Positions 1 to 6,258 of a stretch of DNA of 7,615 nucleotides are shown here, one piece after another. The notes beneath the pieces are model-generated. The model saw only the letters and a list, made by a program, of their open reading frames with translations, did no database searches and was not told the origin of the DNA. Each line of letters begins with the position of its first letter. The stretch's first letter is position 1. This DNA is from JBBRWO01 sp964388455. GTDB lineage: Bacteria > Actinomycetota > Coriobacteriia > Anaerosomatales > JAAXUF01. Location: positions 1 to 7,615 of the forward strand of contig CAYMAN010000065.1 in assembly GCA_964388455.1 (NCBI GenBank), given 5' to 3'. Made by a program: the position numbers and the translations under genes.

Positions 1-349
1 TGCGGATGACCATCATGTGGTCGGCGCCGTGCCAGGCGGCCATGCGCATGCGGCGGATGTCGTCCTCGGGACGGCCCGACGCGATCTCAGTGGTCACCAC
101 GCAGTCCGGCTGCGGATCGATGTCGTCGAAGTAGTGTGCGGCCGGCAGCGGAATCGACTGCTTGAGGCCCTTGGATGTCTGCTTGTAGTCAAACTCGTAG
201 AGGTGCTGGTCGGCGACCTGCTCGCGCCAGTGCCAGCCCTTGCGACGCGGTCGGTAGCTCTCGAGGTCCTGCAGCAGCGCCACGACGTCGAGCTTCTCGT
301 TACGCTTCAACGGCTCCATACCCGCCGAGGAGTTCTTCGCGTCGCTCAT
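1..349 (-). CDS. oraE: D-ornithine 4,5-aminomutase, E (large) subunit, N-terminal part only
   Basis: OraE is the large subunit of D-ornithine 4,5-aminomutase, a cytoplasmic adenosylcobalamin- and PLP-dependent enzyme that moves the terminal amino group of D-ornithine to C4, giving 2,4-diaminopentanoate. Only the first 116 codons are here; the gene runs off the left edge, so the cobalamin- and PLP-binding regions cannot be checked. Recognition rests on the conserved N-terminal segment: YRPRRKGWHWRE (residues 32-43), LKQSIPLPAAHYFDDIDPQPD (62-82), then TTEIASGR followed by EDDIRRMRMAAWHGADHMMVIR, all of which I recognise from clostridial OraE. The ATG at 349 overlaps the oraS stop in an ATGA arrangement, and a Shine-Dalgarno GGAGGT lies 8 nt upstream inside oraS, supporting this start; Met11 is a less likely alternative. 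Translational coupling to oraS fits a two-subunit enzyme. Confidence 0.93.
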   Translation of the reverse strand, partial: MSDAKNSSAGMEPLKRNEKLDVVALLQDLESYRPRRKGWHWREQVADQHLYEFDYKQTSKGLKQSIPLPAAHYFDDIDPQPDCVVTTEIASGRPEDDIRRMRMAAWHGADHMMVIR

Positions 350-711
350 CGCGTCGCACCTCCCCACTTGGCCTCGACCGTGTCCCAGCCCTCGCCTGCC
401 GCCAGTTTCGCGGCTGCGGTCGGCGCGTCGCATTCCCACTGCGTCATGCAGTGCAGCACCACATGCCCCGCACCATGGCCGAGAAGGCGGCGCTTCTCAC
501 ACTCGGCGACGATCGCGACACACGTCTGCGAGTCGAGTCCCATACGCATGAGCACGCTGCGTTCGACCGAGGGCGATGTGTGCTTCGCCGCCATATCCAC
601 GAGCGGGTCGACGATCTGCTGGGTCAGCCCCCAGAAGCGCTGCTCCAACTGCTCGTCGGTCAACCCTTCGAGGTGTCGGCGAACGTGGTCGAATGTGTCT
701 TCGCGAGCCAT
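346..711 (-). CDS. oraS: D-ornithine 4,5-aminomutase, S (small) subunit
   Basis: OraS is the small partner of OraE in the B12/PLP-dependent aminomutase of anaerobic ornithine fermentation. The 121-residue product has the usual family length. Conserved stretches include RFWGLTQQIVDPLVDMA (residues 25-41), HTSPSVERSVLMRMG (44-58) and LLGHGAGHVV (76-85), matching my recollection of clostridial OraS. The frame is open further upstream to a start at 816, but the ATG at 711 is preferred because AAGGAG lies 5 nt before it and the homologous protein begins there; the upstream extension is Arg-rich and looks non-coding. The gene heads a minus-strand pair with oraE and is divergent from the carboxypeptidase gene starting at 871, so it probably has its own promoter in 712-870 rather than relying on read-through from ortB, which lies some 4 kb away. 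Confidence 0.95.
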   Translation of the reverse strand: MAREDTFDHVRRHLEGLTDEQLEQRFWGLTQQIVDPLVDMAAKHTSPSVERSVLMRMGLDSQTCVAIVAECEKRRLLGHGAGHVVLHCMTQWECDAPTAAAKLAAGEGWDTVEAKWGGATR

Positions 712-716
712 GCGTG

Positions 717-722
717 CTCCTT
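717..722 (-). promoter_or_regulatory. Ribosome binding site of oraS
   Basis: Read on the minus strand the sequence is AAGGAG, 5 nt before the ATG at 711. It decides between this start and longer in-frame options reaching to 816. Confidence 0.8.
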
Positions 723-765
723 CTCGGCGCAGGTATGCAGAAATGAGCGAACCCGATGCAAGCAA

Positions 766-793
766 AGCATAGCGTCCGCGCACGGGAGTACAA
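766..793 (-). promoter_or_regulatory. Candidate sigma-70-type promoter for oraSE
   Basis: On the minus strand TTGTAC (788-793) and TATGCT (766-771) are separated by 16 nt, and the -10-like hexamer lies about 55 nt upstream of the oraS start. The match to TTGACA/TATAAT is only 3/6 and 4/6, so this is a weak call. What supports it is position: oraS needs a promoter in the 159-bp divergent spacer, which is the only gap upstream of it. No terminator, riboswitch or strong palindrome was seen in the spacer. Confidence 0.3.
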
Positions 794-861
794 GAGAGGC
801 GGGCAGGCGCGGGCATCGCGAGCGTGAGATTTGCTAGTCTTGCCTTACCCGAATCGCCCCT

Positions 862-866
862 GGAGG
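862..866 (+). promoter_or_regulatory. Ribosome binding site of the carboxypeptidase gene
   Basis: GGAGG lies 4 nt before the GTG at 871. It supports a GTG start for the signal-peptide-bearing protein, with no other start needed. Confidence 0.75.
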
Positions 867-870
867 ACTC

Positions 871-2385
871 GTGTTCGTCGGCCAGAAGCAGCGCGCTCGT
901 GATATCCGGCCGTGGTTCGCTGCGGTCGTTCTCGTCGCAACGCTCGGCGCGTCTGTGCTCGCACCCTCCGTTGCACTGGCTTCGCGCGCGGGTTCCGACA
1001 CCATCGGCGGCGTGCGGCTGTCATCCGGTGAGATCACGCAGACGCTGGCCCCGGACGTCGCGTTCAAGAGCGGCCTGCTGCTCTCCGCCGACGGTCTCGA
1101 GCTGTGGGGACGAAGCCCGGCGAGCGAGCGCCCCATGGCGAGCATCACCAAGGTGATGACGGCGCTACTGGCGCTCGAGAACGACGGTCTCGACGACACG
1201 GTGACGATCTCAAAGGCAGCGGCGAGCGTCGATGACGGAGTCGGCCTCGTGGCAGGAGAGACGGTCACCGTCCGAGAACTGCTCGAGCTCGCGCTGATCG
1301 CCTCCTCGAACGAAGCCGCCATCGCGCTGGCCGAGCATGTCGACTCGACGGTACCCCGCTTCGTCGCGCGGATGAACGACAAGGCCGCCCAACTCGGCCT
1401 CGAAGACACCCACTACATCAACCCGCACGGCCTGGACGCGCCCGGCCATCACAGCTCGGCGAATGACATCGCCAAGCTCGCCGCGGTCGCGATGAAGTCG
1501 GCCGAGTACCGCCGGATCGTCGTCATCCGCTCCGTGACGCTGCCCGCGTACCAGAAGCGCAAAGCCGAGAGGCTCAAGGCGACCAACGAGCTGCTCGGCG
1601 TGTATCGCGGCATGACGGGCGTGAAGACCGGCTTCACCAGCGACGCCGGACACTCGCTCGTCGGCTCGGCCGAGCGCGACGGCATCACGCTCACCGCCGT
1701 CGTACTGGGCGGCGCGACCAACAGATCCCGGTTCACCGAGTGCGCCAAACTGCTGGACTGGGGCTTCAAGCACTATGCTCCGCAACGGATCGCCAGTGCG
1801 ACCGAAACCGTCGGCGCTGTCGCCCTCGCAGCGAACCCGTCCAAAAGCGTCGCGGTGCGTTTCGCGAAGACGACAACGATGCCCGTCTTCGACCTCGCCG
1901 GCGCCGTGACCAAAGAGCTCAAGCTTGCCAAGACTGTCACGCTCCCTGTCTTTGCCGGCCAGAAGCTCGGCGAGGTCGTCATCGCGCAGGGCGACGCCAC
2001 GCTCGCGCGCATCCCGGCAGTCGCCGCAACCGCGATCGCGTCTGCCGAGGAGACCGTGGGCTCGGTCCCGGTCGCCGACTATCTCGACCGTGCTGTCACG
2101 GCACGCGCGTCGGACGCCTCGGTGACCGTCGCCGAGTTCGACCCGAGCCGTCCCGTCGATCGGCTGGTCGACCTCGACGCCAAGGTTCACGCGCCGGTGG
2201 CAGTTGGCGACCAGGTCGGCGAGATCGTCTACTCGCAGGGCGGCAGGGAGCTCGTTCGCGTACCGGTCGTAGCCGTCTCGGCGGTGAGCGAGCCGGGGCT
2301 CGGCACCAAGGTTGGCATCTGGTTCGCGCGTGGCTGGCGCATGCTCACCGGTCAACCGACGATAGCCGCACGCGTGGTGCTGTAG
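871..2385 (+). CDS. Secreted serine-type D-Ala-D-Ala carboxypeptidase (peptidase S11, PBP5/DacF-like)
   Basis: This is a low-molecular-weight penicillin-binding protein expected to remove the terminal D-alanine from peptidoglycan pentapeptides outside the membrane. The 504-residue product has a basic N terminus, a hydrophobic segment (about 14-37) ending in an ALA cleavage-like site, and all three active-site motifs: SITK at 91-94 (Ser91 nucleophile, Lys94), SSN at 145-147 and KTG at 252-254. After the catalytic domain (about 55-300) come two similar modules, about 308-388 and 389-472, each opening with a near-identical stretch (IASATETVG and IASAEETVG) and closing with a beta-rich segment (GQKLGEVVIAQGD.LARIPAVA and GDQVGEIVYSQGG.LVRVPVVA). 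The first resembles a PBP5 C-terminal domain and the second looks like a copy. A short tail (GIWFARGWRMLTG, 482-494) could be an amphipathic membrane anchor as in PBP5. It starts with GTG and stands divergent from oraS; whether it is dacA, dacB or dacF cannot be settled. Confidence 0.95.
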   Translation: MFVGQKQRARDIRPWFAAVVLVATLGASVLAPSVALASRAGSDTIGGVRLSSGEITQTLAPDVAFKSGLLLSADGLELWGRSPASERPMASITKVMTALLALENDGLDDTVTISKAAASVDDGVGLVAGETVTVRELLELALIASSNEAAIALAEHVDSTVPRFVARMNDKAAQLGLEDTHYINPHGLDAPGHHSSANDIAKLAAVAMKSAEYRRIVVIRSVTLPAYQKRKAERLKATNELLGVYRGMTGVKTGFTSDAGHSLVGSAERDGITLTAVVLGGATNRSRFTECAKLLDWGFKHYAPQRIASATETVGAVALAANPSKSVAVRFAKTTTMPVFDLAGAVTKELKLAKTVTLPVFAGQKLGEVVIAQGDATLARIPAVAATAIASAEETVGSVPVADYLDRAVTARASDASVTVAEFDPSRPVDRLVDLDAKVHAPVAVGDQVGEIVYSQGGRELVRVPVVAVSAVSEPGLGTKVGIWFARGWRMLTGQPTIAARVVL

Positions 2386-2456
2386 GCGGCGTCCTCCTCG
2401 CGCCCGCTCACTGCGCACCACCCCCCCACCGTTCGCCGCACCGTGTGTTGCGCCGC

Positions 2457-2482
2457 TACCTTGCATCGCAAGATACCTTGCA
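2457..2482 (+). promoter_or_regulatory. Candidate PadR operator: 19-bp imperfect palindrome plus an extra half-site
   Basis: TACCTTGC (2457-2464) and GCAAGATA (2468-2475) form an inverted repeat with one mismatch around a 3-nt centre. A second exact copy of TACCTTGCA starts at 2474, overlapping the right arm, so the 9-mer recurs with a 17-bp period. The site lies about 75-100 bp before padR and overlaps the best promoter guess. PadR proteins bind such dyads as dimers and often repress their own operon, so autorepression is the natural inference; the sequence itself shows only the symmetry. Confidence 0.5.
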
Positions 2483-2515
2483 GTACCCTTATCGGCGGCG
2501 GGTCTCGTGACTCGT

Positions 2516-2538
2516 CATGCGCGCCTCACATGCGCGCC
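2516..2538 (+). repeat. 10-bp direct repeat, 13-bp period, before padR
   Basis: CATGCGCGCC occurs at 2516-2525 and again at 2529-2538. The stretch ATGC-N7-ACAT within it (2517-2531) loosely resembles the ATGT-N8-ACAT box described for some PadR regulators, but with one mismatch and a shorter spacer. It sits 20-42 bp before the chosen padR start, in the probable leader. It could be a second regulator site or a chance GC-rich repeat. Confidence 0.35.
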
Positions 2539-2542
2539 AACC

Positions 2543-2549
2543 GGAAGGG
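2543..2549 (+). promoter_or_regulatory. Ribosome binding site of padR
   Basis: GGAAGGG ends 8 nt before the GTG at 2558. It favours that start over the upstream GTG at 2507, which has no purine-rich element at the right distance. Confidence 0.6.
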
Positions 2550-2557
2550 CGTTGATC

Positions 2558-2902
2558 GTGGTTCGCGAACAGGAAAGCTGGGTCTCCCAGATACGCAAGG
2601 GCGTGGTCGAAGTCGCCGTTCTCGGCCTGTTGGCTCGCGAGCAGATGTACGGCTCGCAGCTGGTCGAGGAGCTCTCGTCCCATCCCGAGCTGGCAATCAG
2701 CGCCGGCACGGTCTACCCGCTGCTGTCTCGGCTGAAGAAGGCCGGCGTCATCGACTCCACGTGGCATGAGTCACCCGTAGGCCCGCCGCGCAAGTACTAC
2801 AAACTCACCGACTCCGGCGACACCGCGCTCGCCGAGATGACCGCGGCCTGGACGTCCGTGTCCCGCGCCGTCGATGCGATTCTGATGGGAGATGCACGCT
2901 GA
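2558..2902 (+). CDS. PadR-family winged-helix transcriptional regulator
   Basis: The 114-residue protein is a compact PadR-type DNA-binding regulator, usually a dimeric repressor that releases DNA on sensing a ligand or stress. Family hallmarks are the opening SWVSQIRKGVVEVAVLGLL (residues 7-25), the YG at 31-32, ISAGTVYPLLSRLKKAGVI (47-65, the recognition helix region) and the wing, GPPRKYYKLTDSG (75-87). A C-terminal helix (about 88-110) would support dimerisation. The frame is open back to 2507, but PadR proteins normally begin just before the SW.SQIRKG motif, so GTG 2558 is preferred. Its TGA overlaps the ATG of the next gene (TGATG), implying translational coupling with the membrane protein. 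Pairing of PadR with HAAS or DUF1700-type membrane proteins is common. It probably controls its own three-gene operon; no ligand can be inferred. Confidence 0.93.
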   Translation: MVREQESWVSQIRKGVVEVAVLGLLAREQMYGSQLVEELSSHPELAISAGTVYPLLSRLKKAGVIDSTWHESPVGPPRKYYKLTDSGDTALAEMTAAWTSVSRAVDAILMGDAR

Positions 2903-3828
2903 TGCCGATCCGCTCACTCACCGAGCTCCCCCGCGAGCCCCGCCACGCAGCCGACGCCTACCTGCGCGACGTCACCGCAGCTCTCCAAACCGCCGACGCC
3001 GAGATGCGCGACGACGTGCTGGCCGACGTCCAAAGCCACCTACTCGAGCGTCTCGGCACCGATGCGACCGCCGCCGACGTCGCGCGCCTCATCGCCGAAC
3101 TCGGATCGCCCGAGTCGTTCTCGGCGGGACTGGGAGTGCGCATCGAAGCCCCGAACACCTTCGGGTCCGGCCACGTGCTTGGCCTCCCCTACGACCTGCG
3201 CGTTCCCACATCCGAGCGCGTCGCCGAGCGCCTCTGGAACCCCCGCGACCCCCGTATCTGGATGCCGCGGGTGTTTGGTATGGGGTGGGACATCAATATG
3301 GGCGCCGTCGCGGTACGCCTCAACCTGATCGAGCCCGACTCCGAGGACATGCCGTTCGACTCGACCCCGTCGCGGGCATTCGCCGCAGCGCTCGCAGTGC
3401 CCGTGGCGATGACGCTCGCGATACTGATCAGCTACATTGCGCTGCGCGACACGCTCCCCGCCCAGCTGCCGGCTCACTGGAACCTCCAGGGCGTCGCCGA
3501 CAACTTCTGGGATCAGGGAACCGCGTTCGGCTTCTTGTTCCTGATGGCGCTCGTCCCGACCGCGTGGGCGGTGTGGTCGGTCGTGAGTCAGCGCCCGCCA
3601 CTGCTTCGCGGAGCGACCATCGGCTTCGCCGGACTGTTCGCATCGGTCGGCTCGCTTCTGTGGCTGCTGACGCTGATCACCGCCCGGACTGACTTTGTCG
3701 CCTGGTGGCTGTCGCCGGCGCTGATAGTCATCGCTGTCGCCATGCCGTTTGTCATCCTGCTGTGGCTCGCACTCGCCGGTCGTAAAGCCGAGCAGCAGCG
3801 CGACTTCGCCAACGTATCGAATCTCTAA
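2902..3828 (+). CDS. PadR-associated membrane protein with HAAS-like, DUF5808-like and DUF1648-like regions
   Basis: This 308-residue integral membrane protein has a soluble N-terminal half and four predicted membrane helices. Residues about 14-75 (ADAYLRDVTAALQ, then VLADVQSHLLERL and LIAELGSPESF) look like the helical HAAS/DUF1700-type domain that typically accompanies PadR regulators. Residues about 110-145 (IWMPRVFGMGWDINMGAVAVRL) resemble DUF5808, and the segment between helices 1 and 2 (LPAQLPAHWNLQGVADNFW, 185-203) has the P-HWN-G pattern of DUF1648. Hydrophobic stretches lie at about 159-180, 208-229, 236-258 and 266-292. The biochemical role is unknown; related proteins include parts of SdpI-like immunity and signalling proteins, which makes sensing or membrane protection a reasonable guess only. 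The ATG overlaps the padR stop, with a weak GGGAG 10 nt upstream. Domain names come from pattern memory, not a search. Confidence 0.8.
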   Translation: MPIRSLTELPREPRHAADAYLRDVTAALQTADAEMRDDVLADVQSHLLERLGTDATAADVARLIAELGSPESFSAGLGVRIEAPNTFGSGHVLGLPYDLRVPTSERVAERLWNPRDPRIWMPRVFGMGWDINMGAVAVRLNLIEPDSEDMPFDSTPSRAFAAALAVPVAMTLAILISYIALRDTLPAQLPAHWNLQGVADNFWDQGTAFGFLFLMALVPTAWAVWSVVSQRPPLLRGATIGFAGLFASVGSLLWLLTLITARTDFVAWWLSPALIVIAVAMPFVILLWLALAGRKAEQQRDFANVSNL

Positions 3829-3834
3829 AGGAGG
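3827..3834 (+). promoter_or_regulatory. Strong ribosome binding site of the CPBP gene, overlapping the preceding stop
   Basis: AAAGGAGG begins inside the TAA (3826-3828) of the membrane-protein gene and ends 7 nt before the ATG at 3842. It is the strongest Shine-Dalgarno in the window and fixes the CPBP start, although the frame is open back to 3749. Confidence 0.85.
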
Positions 3835-3841
3835 AACCTGC

Positions 3842-4873
3842 ATGTCATCTCTCATCGAAACCGCCGAGACGACCGCCGCATCTGAGGCGGCAACGCCGAC
3901 GTCGCCCGTGAGCGACGCCCCCACTCATGTCGCCTGGAACCGCGTCGCCGAGTACTACGCGATCGCATTCGGCTTCGCCTGCCTGCTGGGTCTGGGGCTG
4001 TGGCTCGCAGGCGCAGACCTGATCAGCGGGTCAGCCGCACTCGTGTTCCAGCTCACACTCGCGTTCTTCTACATGCCGCTGCCGATTGTGGCGGGACTCA
4101 TCGTCGAGAAGCGAGCCGGCCGAGGCTATCTGATCGGCGTCGAGAAGCGCACGATTCTGCGCAACTTCGGCCGCGTGACGCTCATCTCATTCGCGGTCAG
4201 CATCGGCATTTACCTGGCGAACCTCGGCGTGACGCTGTTGCTCGGCAATGCACTGGGGATCGCGGGTATCGGCCGCTTGGTCACGTCCCAAGCCGAGATG
4301 CTCAGGGCTGTCGCCCAATCGATGCCGGCCGCAGCTACCGAGGCGAACCTCGCCGCCACCCCGCCAGTTGGGCTGCTCTACACACTCTGGCCGTTTGTCG
4401 GCATCATCGCCGGGTTCACCATCAACGGGCTGTTCGCGTTTGGCGAGGAATACGGCTGGCGCGGCGTGCTGATGGACCTGCTCAAGCCGCTTGGAAGCGT
4501 GAAGGCCAACCTGCTCACCGGCGTGATGTGGGGCCTGTGGCACGCGCCCGTGATCGCGCTGGGCTTCAACTACGGCGCCGCTCGCGGCTGGGGCATTCTG
4601 ATGATGTGCCTCGTGATGACGCCGCTCAGCTTCATCCTCTGGCGCGCGCGGGAGTTCAGTCGATCGGTCGTCGCTCCGGCGATCATCCACGGCGCATTCA
4701 ACGGATTCGCCGGGTTCTTCCTGTTCCTCACGCTCGGCCGCACAACGCTCGTCGCTGTGCCTGTGGGAATCGCCGGCGCGCTGGCTCTGACGCTGGTCGC
4801 CGTCGTGATGTGGCGTATGGCGAAGCCGGCTCCGGCGCTGGATCCTACGCCGAGCGCAGCGCCGCAATCGTAG
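3842..4873 (+). CDS. CPBP-family (CAAX protease/bacteriocin-processing type) intramembrane metalloprotease homologue
   Basis: The 343-residue polytopic membrane protein belongs to the Abi/CPBP family, whose members cleave or process membrane-associated peptides, serve bacteriocin self-immunity or act as non-enzymatic partners. The expected motifs are intact: EEYGWRG (Glu202, Glu203, Arg207), WHAP (His234) and HGAFN (His283, Asn287), consistent with a metal-dependent active site inside the membrane. Hydrophobic segments surround them (about 38-57, 66-88, 112-136, 180-200, 222-241, 250-267, 279-298, 302-324). The first 30 residues are a soluble Ala/Thr/Glu/Ser-rich tail of no recognised function, and the last 16 or so are Pro/Ala-rich. 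The start is fixed by AAAGGAGG. It is third in the padR operon and ends within the 3' end of the convergent ortB. The substrate is unknown; intact motifs argue for activity. Confidence 0.9.
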   Translation: MSSLIETAETTAASEAATPTSPVSDAPTHVAWNRVAEYYAIAFGFACLLGLGLWLAGADLISGSAALVFQLTLAFFYMPLPIVAGLIVEKRAGRGYLIGVEKRTILRNFGRVTLISFAVSIGIYLANLGVTLLLGNALGIAGIGRLVTSQAEMLRAVAQSMPAAATEANLAATPPVGLLYTLWPFVGIIAGFTINGLFAFGEEYGWRGVLMDLLKPLGSVKANLLTGVMWGLWHAPVIALGFNYGAARGWGILMMCLVMTPLSFILWRAREFSRSVVAPAIIHGAFNGFAGFFLFLTLGRTTLVAVPVGIAGALALTLVAVVMWRMAKPAPALDPTPSAAPQS

Positions 4874-6257
4874 CTTCGACCGTCTCGGCGTCGGAATTAG
4901 TGTCGGCGGCCAGGAACTCGATGTCCTCGGCCGTCGGCACGTAGCCCTCGCCCGCTGCTTTGAGGGCGTTGCGTACGTAGCTGCGGCGCATGTGCGCGAG
5001 GTCGGCGTCGTTGGCGCGGATCTGCTCGGGCCGCTCGGGGATCACGATGCTCTTGCCGGGTACGTTCTCGGCCGGATCGCCGAGGCGGACCTCGACACCG
5101 TTCTCGCGCGCGAAGTTGAGCTGCGCCCAGTGGTGCTTGCCGGCGCCGGTGTACTCGGTCTCCTGCACGACGACGGTCGCGTCGCTCGGCAGGTCGCGTG
5201 CGAGTGACATCGCGGCGGTCATGGCGGTGTTGCCGGACGGGCCGCGTTCGAGGCCTTCGAGCTTGGACATCGCCTCGGTGACGTAGAAGACCTCGCCCTG
5301 GCTCACGGTGAGGTAGCGGTCCATGTAGCGCAGCGAGCGCGCGGCGTTGCGCGGCACGTCGGCGCGGTCGGGCCACGTTGCGAACGGCACGCCGAAGCCG
5401 GTATGGCCGGTGGTGAAACTCTTGCGGTTGAAGTCCGCATCCGAGGCCATATGCAGTCCGGATAAGTCGACGCTGGCGCTCACAATCTGCGTATCCACCG
5501 CACCCGCACGCTTCAGTCCGCGCGCAGTACCGGTGGTGTTGCCGCCTCCGGCATGCGTGACGACGACCGCAGTCGGGAACGCACCCGTGGTCGCGAGCAT
5601 CTCGCTCGCGAGCTCCGCGCCCAACGTCTCGATGCCGGACACGCCGAAGCTCGAGTACAGCGACGCGGCGAAGTAGCCGGTCTCGTCGAGCAACTCGAGC
5701 ATGTGCGCGAACAGCTCCGGCCCGACGGTCATCTGCACGACCTCAGCGCCAAACGCCTCGCAGATGCGCGACTTCTCGATGATCTCCGGCTGGCCGATGT
5801 GGCGCGAGTCGAACGCCTCCTGGGCGATGATGCACTTGAGGTTGTTGCGCGCGGCCTGGCTCGAGACGGCGGCGCCGTAGTTGCCGCTGGTTGCGGCGAT
5901 GACGCCGGCGTAGCCCTTCTCGGCGGCGACGTGGATGCTCATGCTGGCGCGGCGGTCCTTGAAAGAGCCGGCCATGTTCGCGGCCTCGTCCTTCACGAAG
6001 ATGCGGGCGCCCATCCCCGGCGCCGAGAAGGTGCGCACGAGGTCGGTGAGGTTGCGGAGCTCCAGCAGCGGCGTGTTGCCCACGCCTGCCCGCGTCTGGA
6101 TCGCGACGATGTCGTCGAGCGAGTAGCCGTGGTCGGCCATCATGCCCTCGTAGTCGAAAGCGATCGGCGAGCGCTCGAACGCCGAGTAGTCCATGCCGAG
6201 CGCGCGCTTCATGATCTCGCCCTTGCGGGCCAGGATCGCGTCGGTGCGGTTCGCCAT
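4845..6257 (-). CDS. ortB: 2-amino-4-oxopentanoate thiolase, beta subunit (PLP-dependent)
   Basis: OrtB is the PLP-binding subunit of the thiolase that cleaves 2-amino-4-oxopentanoate with CoA to acetyl-CoA and D-alanine, the last step of oxidative ornithine fermentation. It has the threonine-synthase/tryptophan-synthase-beta fold. Visible hallmarks are VGNTPLLELRNLT (59-71), the PLP lysine in AGSFKDRR (Lys100), ATSGNYGAA (122-130), the phosphate loop GGGNTTGT (237-244), FTTGHTGFGVPFATWPDR (281-298) and ERGPSGNT (337-344). The 470-residue length fits the family; the last 30 residues (about 440-470, acidic) appear to be an extension compared with the clostridial proteins I recall. Two starts are possible: GTG 6266, overlapping the ortA stop by 8 nt, or ATG 6257. 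The ATG is preferred because the GTG has no properly spaced Shine-Dalgarno and GGGTGAG lies just before the ATG. The gene converges on, and overlaps by 29 bp, the CPBP gene. Confidence 0.96.
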   Translation of the reverse strand: MANRTDAILARKGEIMKRALGMDYSAFERSPIAFDYEGMMADHGYSLDDIVAIQTRAGVGNTPLLELRNLTDLVRTFSAPGMGARIFVKDEAANMAGSFKDRRASMSIHVAAEKGYAGVIAATSGNYGAAVSSQAARNNLKCIIAQEAFDSRHIGQPEIIEKSRICEAFGAEVVQMTVGPELFAHMLELLDETGYFAASLYSSFGVSGIETLGAELASEMLATTGAFPTAVVVTHAGGGNTTGTARGLKRAGAVDTQIVSASVDLSGLHMASDADFNRKSFTTGHTGFGVPFATWPDRADVPRNAARSLRYMDRYLTVSQGEVFYVTEAMSKLEGLERGPSGNTAMTAAMSLARDLPSDATVVVQETEYTGAGKHHWAQLNFARENGVEVRLGDPAENVPGKSIVIPERPEQIRANDADLAHMRRSYVRNALKAAGEGYVPTAEDIEFLAADTNSDAETVEATIAALRSA

Positions 6258-6258
6258 G

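Larger units (their letters stand above)
2386..2557 (+). promoter_or_regulatory. Intergenic control region upstream of padR
   Basis: This 172-bp gap separates the carboxypeptidase gene from padR. It contains the palindrome and direct repeats listed separately. A loose promoter candidate is TTGCAT (2461-2466), 17 nt, TACCCT (2484-2489), matching each consensus hexamer at only 3 positions; it would overlap the palindrome. No stem-loop followed by a T-run is visible after the carboxypeptidase stop, so read-through into padR cannot be excluded. Confidence 0.45.

Noticed and set aside
17..837. Two plus-strand open frames over oraE and oraS
   Set aside because: They overlap the recognised minus-strand aminomutase genes, and their translations resemble no protein family.
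712..870. Cobalamin riboswitch upstream of the B12-dependent aminomutase genes
   Set aside because: The spacer is too short for the full element once promoters are allowed for, and no B12-box-like sequence was seen.
2386..2450. Possible rho-independent terminator after the carboxypeptidase gene
   Set aside because: The stretch is C-rich but I found no convincing stem-loop and no T-run.
1210..2466. A 418-residue open frame on the minus strand opposite the carboxypeptidase gene
   Set aside because: Its translation is dominated by Arg, Asp, Gly and His with no recognisable domain, it lies opposite a gene with complete S11 motifs, and such long antisense frames are normal in GC-rich coding DNA.
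3040..3924. A 294-residue minus-strand open frame opposite the HAAS/DUF1648 membrane protein
   Set aside because: Rich in Arg, Gly, Asp and Gln without hydrophobic core or motifs, whereas the plus-strand frame has coherent membrane helices and a coupled start.
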